Part shown: positions 1-5,629 of the stretch, piece after piece
Position numbering within the stretch: the first letter of the stretch is position 1
Layout of the letters: every line of letters begins with the position of its first letter
DNA from: Anaerolineales bacterium
GTDB taxonomy: Bacteria; Chloroflexota; Anaerolineae; Anaerolineales; E44-bin32
Length of the DNA stretch: 8,318 nucleotides
Assembly: GCA_030642885.1 (NCBI GenBank)
Contig: DAOWMX010000090.1
Span: 1 to 8,318 of the forward strand
Reading direction: 5' to 3'
Program-made: the position numbers and the translations under genes
Notes under the pieces: generated by a model
What the model saw: only the letters and a program-made list of their open reading frames with translations
What the model was told of the DNA's origin: nothing
The model's database searches: none

Positions 1-305
1 ATGGTTTCTACAATCAGGCCATGGGCAGAGGCGGCAGCGTTCCAATGGCATATACGAAGATCGCGCTGTGGAACATCCTGCCCAATGGCCGTAAGACCTC
101 TTTCTATTCCATCGGCGATCTGCGGAAAAAGAATCCTGAATGGTTCAAGGAAGATTTAGGCGCGCTCTTCGACTTATTGAAAGAAGGCAAGATCAAACCA
201 TCCATCGAGTGGCGCATGAAACTTGAAGACGCTGCGCGGGCGCATGAGCTGATCGAGCAAGCTGCGGTCAAGGGTCGAATCGTGTTGATCGTGAACGATA
301 TTTGA
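1..305 (+). CDS. Zinc-type alcohol dehydrogenase / quinone oxidoreductase (MDR superfamily), C-terminal part
   Basis: This is the last ~100 residues of a medium-chain dehydrogenase/reductase; the gene begins before the window. The frame is open from base 3 (GFYNQAMG...) and stops with TGA at 303-305. The methionine at 21 is therefore internal, not a start. The end has the usual MDR finish: a helix with LFDLLKEGKIKP, then the segment EDAARAHELIEQAAVKGRIV, which matches the 'A..A.e.le.g...GKivL' ending of quinone oxidoreductase-like MDR proteins. Such enzymes reduce or oxidise carbonyl, alcohol or quinone substrates with NAD(P)H in the cytoplasm. The Rossmann fold and any zinc ligands are outside the window, so neither substrate nor zinc dependence can be stated. 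It is followed at once by a short-chain dehydrogenase remnant. Family assignment is fairly sure; the specific activity is unknown. Confidence 0.82.
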   Translation, partial: GFYNQAMGRGGSVPMAYTKIALWNILPNGRKTSFYSIGDLRKKNPEWFKEDLGALFDLLKEGKIKPSIEWRMKLEDAARAHELIEQAAVKGRIVLIVNDI

Positions 306-319
306 AAGAAATAAGGTGT

Positions 320-493
320 ATGGTTACGGGCTCCAATCGAGACATTGGCAGAGCCATTGCCCTCGGGCTGGTCCAGTGCGGCGCAAGTGTGGGAATGATT
401 CGTCGAGACCACTAGCGTTGAGAGATTGCTTGGACCGAGAGAACCGTTACACAACTGGAAAGCGGCGTAAGTGATTCTAAGTTTCATTCATAA
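320..493 (+). pseudogene. Remnant of a short-chain dehydrogenase/reductase (SDR) N-terminus with in-frame stops
   Basis: Reading from ATG 320 gives MVTGSNRDIGRAIALGLVQC and then GASVGMIRRDH before TAG at 413-415. This is the SDR nucleotide-binding start (normally VTGSnRGIGrAIAlgLa..GA.V), with the central Gly of TGxxxGIG replaced by Asp. A second stop, TGA, lies at 419-421. After it the same frame gives ERTVTQLESGVSDSKFHS and ends at TAA 491-493. This second piece resembles the helix after strand 2 in SDRs (roughly 'leetv.eLe..G'). About 55 residues of similarity remain out of a usual ~250, and the rest is absent. No catalytic SYK residues are present, so a working enzyme is excluded. The upstream AAGGTG is too close to ATG for a normal ribosome binding site. 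I infer a gene eroded by point mutation and 3' deletion. The first segment is a strong match; the second is weaker. Confidence 0.68.
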
Positions 494-530
494 GTGAAAA
501 TTGACTCCCTGAAAATGCGCTTCCCAACGC

Positions 531-558
531 TTGACAGATTCCGGCTTTACCGTAAAAT
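531..558 (+). promoter_or_regulatory. Sigma70-type promoter of the pyr operon
   Basis: A perfect -35 hexamer TTGACA (531-536) is followed after 16 bases by TAAAAT (553-558), five of six matches to TATAAT. Transcription would start near 564-567, in or just after the G-run GGGGG at 562-566. The promoter lies upstream of a leader with a terminator and then pyrC, and points the same way. It sits inside the longest open frame that includes pyrC, which argues that the upstream part of that frame is not translated as PyrC. Prediction is from hexamers only. Confidence 0.72.
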
Positions 559-573
559 TGCGGGGGTTAAATC

Positions 574-708
574 ATGCCAAGATTCAAATATTGCGATCGA
601 CGAGAAGCCTGCCCGGGGGCAACCCCCGCTCGGCAGGCATTTTCATACCCCGAAACCCGGAGCCGGAAGGCTCCTTTTTTTTGTGGTGCTAATGAACGGG
701 ATTATTAA
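574..708 (+). CDS. Candidate 44-residue pyr leader peptide spanning the attenuator
   Basis: ATG at 574 opens a 44-codon frame (MPRFKYCDRREACPGATPAR..., ending ...KAPFFCGANERDY) that stops with TAA at 706-708, 17 bases into pyrC in another frame. GGGGGT at 562-567 lies 6 bases before ATG and could pair with the anti-Shine-Dalgarno sequence with one G-U pair. However, the predicted transcription start falls in this same G-run, so initiation may be on a nearly leaderless RNA. The frame reads through both hairpins and the T-tract, so a ribosome on it would keep the terminator from folding. The E. coli pyrBI leader peptide has the same layout and, as I recall, also 44 residues. An open frame of this size can arise by chance (about one in eight from a given ATG with equal bases), so only the architecture supports it. 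The peptide would act by being translated, not as a product. Confidence 0.42.
   Translation: MPRFKYCDRREACPGATPARQAFSYPETRSRKAPFFCGANERDY
607..638 (+). promoter_or_regulatory. GC-rich leader hairpin, possible pause hairpin
   Basis: GCCTGCC (607-613) pairs with GGCAGGC (632-638). Inside it CGGGGG (614-619) pairs with CCCCCG (623-628) around a CAA loop. A three-base bulge CTC (629-631) separates the two helices. The stem totals about 13 pairs, nearly all G-C. It is followed by ATTTTC, a T-run too short for a good terminator but suited to a pausing site. It lies between the promoter and the terminator at 659-682. Folding was judged by eye. Confidence 0.6.
659..682 (+). terminator. Intrinsic terminator in the pyr leader (putative attenuator)
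   Basis: GGAGCC (659-664) pairs perfectly with GGCTCC (669-674) around a GGAA tetraloop of the GNRA type, followed directly by eight Ts (675-682). This is a textbook rho-independent terminator. It lies about 100 bases after the predicted transcription start and ends nine bases before pyrC ATG (692), where it would block the operon unless bypassed. That position makes it a likely attenuator rather than an end for upstream genes, though it would also stop read-through from those genes. I found no clear alternative antiterminator helix: only a weak five-pair option, CGGGG 614-618 with CCCCG 648-652. Confidence 0.82.
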
Positions 709-1759
709 TTTTCCGGGGCTCATAGACCTCCATGTCCACCTGCGTGACCCGGGTGCGACTCACAAAGAGGACTTCGGCAGCGGCACTCGTGCAGCTCTGG
801 CTGGCGGCTTTACGACTGTATTGGCAATGCCGAATACACAACCGCCGTTGACGGATGAGCCCAGCCTCGAGTTGGCTAAATCGGCTGCTCGCGAGAAGGC
901 GCACTGTGACTACGGCATTTATCTTGGTGCGGGTCCAGATAACAGGGCCACAGCGGCCCCTCTCGCAGGTCGGGTTTGCGGCTTGAAACTCTATTTGGAT
1001 CAGACATACGGTCCGCTGCGGCTCGAAAACCTAGGGCTTCTGCATGCGCATGTGTCCAATTGGCCTTCCAACCGCCCGCTGGCGGCGCACGCCGAGGGTC
1101 GAAGCCTGGCGGCGATTCTGTTCTTCGCGGCGTTGCTCGATCGGTCAGTGCATATCTGCCATGTCAGTCGCAGAGAGGAGATACTGCTGATCAGGGCGGC
1201 GAAGGAAAAGGGAATACGAGTGACTTGTGAGGTGGCGCCGCATCACCTTTTTCTTACAGATGCGGATGCGCCGCGGATCGGTCCCGGGAGGAGTGAGGTG
1301 CGTCCACGCCTCGCCAGCGCAAATGATCAGGACGCGCTTTGGAAGAACCTCGATGTGATCGATTGTTTTGCTACTGACCACGCGCCGCATACATTAGAGG
1401 AGAAAGATGGACCGCAGCCGCCGCCGGGTTACCCAGGATTGGAGACAGCGCTTGCGCTGCTTTTGAGCGCGGTGAGCGACGGGCGTCTGACGCATGAGGA
1501 GCTAATCGATCGCATGCATACGAACCCGAAGAGAATCTTCGCGTTGCCCGAACAAGATGAGACCCGCATCGAAGTAGATCTCAACGAGGAATGGGAAGTG
1601 TGTGCGGCGAATTTGCAAAGCCGATGCGACTGGAGTCCGTTTGAGGGTATGCGCTTGAAGGGAAGGGTGCGCAGGGTCGTTTTACGTGGTCAACGCGTAT
1701 ACGCCGACGGTCAAGTGCTTGCTGCGCCTGGATTCGGTCGAGATATAACGGAGCGGTGA
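692..1759 (+). CDS. pyrC: Dihydroorotase, CAD-like type
   Basis: PyrC cyclises N-carbamoyl-L-aspartate to L-dihydroorotate, the third step of UMP synthesis, in the cytoplasm. From ATG 692 the protein has 355 residues, one amidohydrolase TIM barrel. Metal ligands are visible: H14 and H16 (DLHVH), the lysine to be carboxylated K99 (GLKLYL), H133 (AAHAE), H157 (HICHV) and D229 (FATDHAPH). C156 and E180 sit where human CAD has residues linked to an extra zinc. The flexible loop has T105-Y106, where CAD has Thr-Phe. Similarity to the DHOase domain of animal CAD runs the full length, including EEILLI, VTCEVAPHHLFL and the ending FEGMRLKGRVRRVVLRG. The frame stays open back to GTG 494, but a promoter and terminator occupy that stretch and family similarity begins at residues 7-10. 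GTG 683 and 686 are possible alternative starts. No strong Shine-Dalgarno precedes ATG (only GGTG, three bases away), so translation may be coupled to the leader frame. Confidence 0.95.
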   Translation: MNGIINFPGLIDLHVHLRDPGATHKEDFGSGTRAALAGGFTTVLAMPNTQPPLTDEPSLELAKSAAREKAHCDYGIYLGAGPDNRATAAPLAGRVCGLKLYLDQTYGPLRLENLGLLHAHVSNWPSNRPLAAHAEGRSLAAILFFAALLDRSVHICHVSRREEILLIRAAKEKGIRVTCEVAPHHLFLTDADAPRIGPGRSEVRPRLASANDQDALWKNLDVIDCFATDHAPHTLEEKDGPQPPPGYPGLETALALLLSAVSDGRLTHEELIDRMHTNPKRIFALPEQDETRIEVDLNEEWEVCAANLQSRCDWSPFEGMRLKGRVRRVVLRGQRVYADGQVLAAPGFGRDITER

Positions 1760-1779
1760 ATACACGGTTCAACATTATT

Positions 1780-1788
1780 GGAGGAGGT
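1780..1788 (+). promoter_or_regulatory. Strong ribosome binding site that sets the pyrB GTG start
   Basis: GGAGGAGGT lies five bases before GTG 1794, in the 34-base gap after pyrC. It contains a full Shine-Dalgarno core, and its spacing fits GTG 1794. It is much stronger than anything before pyrC, so pyrB probably initiates independently. Confidence 0.85.
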
Positions 1789-1793
1789 GCTGC

Positions 1794-2792
1794 GTGTCAA
1801 CTTTTATTCCCCCTAATGAGCGGCGGGTTCAAAGCCCGCATCTCCCTTTTGGCGATCAAAGAGGTGCGCCGTTTTATGGGAATGACATCCTCTCGGTTTT
1901 GCAGTTCAACCGCGAGGACCTGGACTACATCTTCGAGGTCGCTAAAGAGATGCGAGCGATGGTCGAGCGTGTTGGGACATTCGATCTGCTGAAAGGGAAG
2001 ATCCTGGCGAATCTCTTCTACGAGCCATCAACGCGCACATCATCTTCGTTTTTTTCGGCGATGGAGCGCTTGGGCGGCAGCGTGATTCCGATTAATGAGG
2101 TCCATTACTCGTCGGTGGCGAAAGGCGAGTCATTGCCGGATACCATCCGTTCCCTGGAGTGTTACGCGGATGTGATCGTGATCCGTCACCCGGAAGTAGG
2201 ATCGGCGAAGCTGGCATCGGAGTACGCGCAGAAACCGGTGATCAACGCTGGTGATGGACCAGGGGAACACCCTACGCAGGCTTTGCTCGACTTATTCACC
2301 ATCATGGAGGAATTGGAGCGGGTTGATGGCCTGACCGTGACGATGCTCGGCGATCTGAAACATGGACGTACAGTTCATTCGCTGGCGCGGCTGCTGTCGC
2401 TTTTCGTCGTCCGTCTCAATTACGTTTCGCCGGAGATCCTGCGCATGCCCAGCGAACTAATCGAGGATCTCTCCGTGCAGGGGGTCTCGCAGAAAGAGTT
2501 CAGGGAACTCGATGAAGTTCTGCCCGAGACCGATGTGCTCTATGTAACTCGAGTTCAGAAGGAGCGTTTCGAAGACCCGAAGGAGTATGAGAAAGCAAAG
2601 GGTGCGTATGTAATCACACCGCAGACGATGCAGAAAGCCAAGGATGAGATGATCGTCATGCACCCCCTGCCTCGAGTGGGCGAAATCAGCATGGAACTCG
2701 ATCAAGATCCGCGTGCGGCCTATTTCCGCCAGATGGAATATGGGCTCTACTTGCGCATGGCGCTCTTGGCAATGGTGCTTGGGAAGGCGTAA
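1794..2792 (+). CDS. pyrB: Aspartate carbamoyltransferase catalytic chain, CAD-like
   Basis: PyrB condenses carbamoyl phosphate with L-aspartate to N-carbamoyl-L-aspartate, the committed step of pyrimidine synthesis. The protein has 332 residues from a GTG start. The carbamoyl-phosphate domain has the phosphate loop STRTS at 79-83 and the SSVAKGES loop at 106-113, whose K110 reaches the neighbouring subunit's active site in this family. HPTQALLD follows at 159-166. The aspartate domain has DLKHGRTVHSL at about 187-197, then TRVQKERF and MHPLPRVGEIS. The closest recalled relative is the ATCase domain of animal CAD, seen in INAGDG.GEHPTQALLD, DPRAAYFRQ and the C-terminal RMALLA.VLG. About 28 extra residues precede the core, where CAD has its DHOase-ATCase linker. 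No pyrI regulatory subunit gene is present, so a plain catalytic trimer is the simplest inference. It is nine bases from the next gene and is surely co-transcribed. Confidence 0.96.
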   Translation: MSTFIPPNERRVQSPHLPFGDQRGAPFYGNDILSVLQFNREDLDYIFEVAKEMRAMVERVGTFDLLKGKILANLFYEPSTRTSSSFFSAMERLGGSVIPINEVHYSSVAKGESLPDTIRSLECYADVIVIRHPEVGSAKLASEYAQKPVINAGDGPGEHPTQALLDLFTIMEELERVDGLTVTMLGDLKHGRTVHSLARLLSLFVVRLNYVSPEILRMPSELIEDLSVQGVSQKEFRELDEVLPETDVLYVTRVQKERFEDPKEYEKAKGAYVITPQTMQKAKDEMIVMHPLPRVGEISMELDQDPRAAYFRQMEYGLYLRMALLAMVLGKA

Positions 2793-2801
2793 AGGGATAT
2801 C

Positions 2802-4220
2802 ATGGCTTTCTTCGATCGCCTAACCCAACGAATCCAGAATGTGGACTCACTTCTGTGTGTTGGTCTCGATCCGCATATAGAACTCCTTCCGGAACCCACA
2901 GCCGAAGCAGCGCAGAAATTCTGCGTGCGCATCATCGAAGCGACGATTCCGATGGCAAGCGCATACAAGCCTAATGCAGCTTTCTTTGAGGTCTTTGGCG
3001 CACAGGGCTGGCAGGCGCTGAAGGATGTCATCGCCGCTGTGCCGGACGGGATTCCCGTTATCCTCGATGCAAAGCGAGGGGATATCGCCTCCACCGCGCG
3101 CGCCTACGCGCGAGCTGTTTTTGAAAAGCTTGGGGCGGATGCAGTCACGCTTCACCCCTATCTCGGTCTGGATGCGATTGAGCCCTTCCTGCAAGATCCC
3201 GGGCGGGGTGTGTTTCTCCTCTGTAAGACGTCGAACCCCGGGTCAGACGACCTGCAGTCGCTGACGCTCTGCAGCGGGGAACTGCTATACGCTCACCTCG
3301 CAAAGTTGGCGGCTAAATGGAGCATGCACGCCAACCTGGGGCTCGTCGTCGGAGCAACGGATCCAAATGCACTGGCAGCCGTCCGCCGTGCAGCGCCCGA
3401 TTTATGGCTGCTGGCTCCTGGAGTTGGTGCACAAGGTGCGGACCTTGAACGAGCGCTATCCGCTGGCCTGCGGGGCGACGGGCTTGGCGTGTTGGTTCCC
3501 GTTTCGCGCGGGATTGCCATGGCGGAAGATCCCGGTGGTGAAGCTCGTGTGCTTCGTGACCGGATCAATCAAGCCCGCCAGCAATGGCGGCAAATCGGCG
3601 TTCCAGAAGATCTCCCAGCAAAGGATCGTTGGTATCTTGCGGACGATCTCCTCTCATCGGGGTGTGTACAGTTCGGTGATTTTAAATTGAAATCTGGCCT
3701 TCGATCCCCTATTTATTTTGATCTGCGACGTTTGATCTCGCACCCAGGCTTATTGCACAGAGTGGCGCAGACCTACTGTCTTCTATTGGACGAATTGGCG
3801 TTTGATCGAATGGCGGCGCTGCCGTATGCGGCGCTGCCGATCGTCACCGCGATTGGGTTGATCAACAAACGCCCGATGATATACCCGCGCAAGGAAGTTA
3901 AATCACACGGGACGCTGGCGGTTATTGAGGGGGAATACTCCCCTGGTGAGACAGCCGTGGTGATTGACGATTTAGCGACGACGGGCGCGAGCAAGTTCGA
4001 GGCGATCGAACGCCTTGAAGCAGTCGGACTTCAAGTTCGAGATGTTGTTGTCTTAATTGATCGTCAGAGCGGCGCTCGTGGGGAACTGTCCGAGCGAGGC
4101 ATAAAAATGCACGCGGTCTTCAATTTGGATGAGTTGATTGAACACTGGTCAGGCAGCGGCGCTATTTCACGAGAACAAGCCGAACAGGTGCGGGCTTTCC
4201 TCCAGCACGAGGGACACTGA
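2802..4220 (+). CDS. pyrFE: Bifunctional OMP decarboxylase / orotate phosphoribosyltransferase (PyrF-PyrE fusion)
   Basis: One 472-residue protein would catalyse the last two steps: orotate plus PRPP to OMP, then decarboxylation to UMP. Residues ~1-262 are an OMP decarboxylase of the longer, type 2 subfamily. They show CVGLDP (19-24), AYKPNAAFFE with K56, and the catalytic DAKRGDI at 89-95 (D89, K91, D94). A short linker (~263-276) leads to the OPRT domain. That domain has FKLKSG.RSPIY for orotate/phosphate contact, the flexible catalytic loop RKEVKSHG (R363, K364, K367, H369) and the PRPP-binding motif VVIDDLATTGAS (386-397, with D389-D390). Both active sites look complete. The order PyrF-PyrE is opposite to animal and plant UMP synthase and matches inverted fusions known from some bacteria and from kinetoplastids. 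The start ATG 2802 has AAAGGGA five to six bases upstream and lies nine bases after pyrB. Confidence 0.94.
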   Translation: MAFFDRLTQRIQNVDSLLCVGLDPHIELLPEPTAEAAQKFCVRIIEATIPMASAYKPNAAFFEVFGAQGWQALKDVIAAVPDGIPVILDAKRGDIASTARAYARAVFEKLGADAVTLHPYLGLDAIEPFLQDPGRGVFLLCKTSNPGSDDLQSLTLCSGELLYAHLAKLAAKWSMHANLGLVVGATDPNALAAVRRAAPDLWLLAPGVGAQGADLERALSAGLRGDGLGVLVPVSRGIAMAEDPGGEARVLRDRINQARQQWRQIGVPEDLPAKDRWYLADDLLSSGCVQFGDFKLKSGLRSPIYFDLRRLISHPGLLHRVAQTYCLLLDELAFDRMAALPYAALPIVTAIGLINKRPMIYPRKEVKSHGTLAVIEGEYSPGETAVVIDDLATTGASKFEAIERLEAVGLQVRDVVVLIDRQSGARGELSERGIKMHAVFNLDELIEHWSGSGAISREQAEQVRAFLQHEGH

Positions 4221-4296
4221 AATATATCCTACCCACCCGATACTCGTTCAAGCAATCCGGACCAGTAAAGACACAACACCTTTCTAGGGATCGCAG

Positions 4297-5340
4297 ATGG
4301 CTTACGAGCGTTTCCTCCGCCCAGTTCTATTCAAAATAGGTCCAGAGTGGATTCACCAGGCGACATTACAAATGCTCGCCATGGCGGGCGCATGGAAGCC
4401 GCTGCGCGCCATCTTGCGGCGCATCTACTGTGTCGATGACGCATCACTGCAGGTTAACTTATGGGGGCTGACTTTCCCCAACCCGATCGGGATGGCAGCC
4501 GGGTATGACAAGGATGGTCGGGGGATGCACGGACTCGCTTGCCTGGGTTTCGGGCATCTGGAATTGGGAACGGTGACGCCATTACCCCAAGTTGGCAACC
4601 CCCGGCCACGCATCTTCAGGCTGCCGGAGGACAGAGCAGTGGTCAACCGCATGGGCTTCCCGAATCGAGGCGGCGGTGCTCTGCGTACTCGCCTTAATAT
4701 GGGAGTGCCCGCAGGGGTGATTCTAGGGATCAATATCGGGAAGGGATTGGAAACGCCGCTAGAAGGCGCCGCTGAAGATTACCTGGGATTGATGGAAGAT
4801 TTTTACCCGCTAGCCGATTACCTCGCCGTGAATGTTTCGTCTCCGAACACCGTCGGGTTGAGGCGGCTTCAAGCGCGAGATGCTCTTGATGATTTACTTC
4901 ACCAACTCGCGGAGCGTCGCTCGAAGATGCGGGATCAATATAAAAAGGACGTGCCCATATTAATAAAAATAGCTCCGGATCTTCAAAACGATGAGCTAAA
5001 GGATGCCGTCGAAGTAGTCTTGAAATGGGGTATGGACGGCGTCATCGCTACGAACACAACGATCTCTAGGGAAAGGTTGCGTTCCCGGAAAAGTGAGGAA
5101 GCGGGCGGGTTGAGCGGGGCTCCACTTAAAGCGCGCTCCACCGAAATTATCGGTTTAATTCACAAGTTTACAGATGGAAACTTGCCTATCATCGGTGTGG
5201 GAGGTGTGTTCGATCTTGCCGATGTTCGAGAAAAAATGGACGCCGGTGCTAGCCTTGTGCAGCTCTACACTGGTCTTGTGTACCGGGGCCCGGGCTTGGT
5301 GAGGGAGATCTTGGAGGGATTACGCAGGAGAACAGCCTAA
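4297..5340 (+). CDS. pyrD: Dihydroorotate dehydrogenase (quinone), class 2
   Basis: PyrD oxidises dihydroorotate to orotate with FMN and passes electrons to membrane quinone. The 347-residue length, the N-terminal helical extension (residues ~1-40: FLRPVLF.IGPEWIHQATLQ) and the motif NVSSPNT.GLR at 179-188 identify class 2. In this motif S182 is the expected catalytic base, with N179 and N184 as substrate contacts. Other family signs are PNPIGMAAGYDKDG, ELGTVTP, NRMGFPN.G, ATNTT and the FMN phosphate region IIGVGGV followed by GASLVQLYTGLVYRGP. Class 2 enzymes sit on the inner face of the cytoplasmic membrane through the N-terminal helices, so the cell should have a quinone pool. AGGGA lies six bases before ATG. 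A 76-base gap after pyrFE holds no promoter or terminator I could recognise, so co-transcription with the upstream pyr genes is likely. Confidence 0.95.
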   Translation: MAYERFLRPVLFKIGPEWIHQATLQMLAMAGAWKPLRAILRRIYCVDDASLQVNLWGLTFPNPIGMAAGYDKDGRGMHGLACLGFGHLELGTVTPLPQVGNPRPRIFRLPEDRAVVNRMGFPNRGGGALRTRLNMGVPAGVILGINIGKGLETPLEGAAEDYLGLMEDFYPLADYLAVNVSSPNTVGLRRLQARDALDDLLHQLAERRSKMRDQYKKDVPILIKIAPDLQNDELKDAVEVVLKWGMDGVIATNTTISRERLRSRKSEEAGGLSGAPLKARSTEIIGLIHKFTDGNLPIIGVGGVFDLADVREKMDAGASLVQLYTGLVYRGPGLVREILEGLRRRTA

Positions 5341-5343
5341 CCC

Positions 5344-5377
5344 CTCCGAGAAGATGATTTAAGTTATGCGCTCGGAG
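5344..5377 (+). repeat. Inverted repeat just after pyrD
   Basis: CTCCGAG (5344-5350) is the exact reverse complement of CTCGGAG (5371-5377), with a 20-base loop. It starts four bases after the pyrD stop codon, where an operon terminator would be expected. The loop is long and no T-run follows, so it is not a canonical intrinsic terminator. It might protect the 3' end of the mRNA or be a chance pairing. Confidence 0.4.
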
Positions 5378-5391
5378 CAAACATTATCGGA

Positions 5392-5407
5392 ATTGGATGT
5401 ATCCAAT
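5392..5407. repeat. Compact 16-base dyad, possible operator
   Basis: ATTGGAT and ATCCAAT are perfect inverted arms separated by GT. The compact symmetry is typical of a dimeric repressor site, but no regulator gene or second copy is visible in the window. Such a dyad can occur by chance in 8 kb. Confidence 0.3.
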
Positions 5408-5497
5408 CGGGAATACCATTTTGAGCGCCCGCAGGGAGTGACGAATCACGTCGATGCTTAAAAGAACCCTGATGTTGGGCGATTAATTACGTAGCAG

Positions 5498-5523
5498 ACG
5501 TTCATCCTGAATCTGTCGAAGGG
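5498..5523. repeat. Fragment resembling a dispersed intergenic repeat (TTCATCCTGA..TGTCGAAGG)
   Basis: The stretch reads ACGTTCATCCTGAATC followed by TGTCGAAGGG. It closely resembles a short repeat common between genes in many bacteria, usually TTCATCCTGAGC then TGTCGAAGGATGAA. Here the second half departs from the usual form after GAAGG. A possible companion, GCAGGGAGTGACGAATC at 5431-5447, resembles the other end of such elements. Only one copy of each is in the window, so repetitiveness itself is not shown. Confidence 0.42.
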
Positions 5524-5629
5524 CTCCTCGGACTGACAGTGCCAAGATGGACTTGAGTCGTTACAATAGAACAACATCTGTGGAAAAAACCAGAATGAAA
5601 TTGCCTAAATAGGGATCATTACAAATACC

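Larger units (their letters stand above)
5341..5629 (+). other. Intergenic gap after pyrD
   Basis: This 289-base gap has no convincing gene. It contains a spaced inverted repeat just after pyrD, a compact dyad, two sequences resembling dispersed intergenic repeats, and the upstream region of the phospholipase D-like gene. No strong terminator closes the pyr operon. TACAAT at 5562-5567 might be a -10 element, but I found no properly spaced -35. Confidence 0.6.

Noticed and set aside
104..487. Minus-strand open frame of 127 codons over the MDR end and SDR relic.
   Set aside because: It is antisense to recognisable coding sequence, has no family features and is explained by codon bias of the + strand.
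565..682. PyrR-binding loop or another known riboswitch in the pyr leader.
   Set aside because: GACGAGAAGCCT only loosely recalls the PyrR consensus and does not sit in the expected loop; no strong antiterminator pairing was found and no pyrR is in the window.
494..691. N-terminal extension of PyrC from GTG 494 (66 residues, in frame).
   Set aside because: The stretch holds the promoter, a stable hairpin and a terminator, and family similarity begins only after ATG 692.
4247..4271. Possible promoter TTCAAG / TAAAGA before pyrD.
   Set aside because: Both hexamers are poor and the spacer is only 13 bases.
5366..5461. Small + strand frame of 31 codons after pyrD.
   Set aside because: No ribosome binding site, no recognisable similarity, and it spans the dyad and the repeat-like motif.
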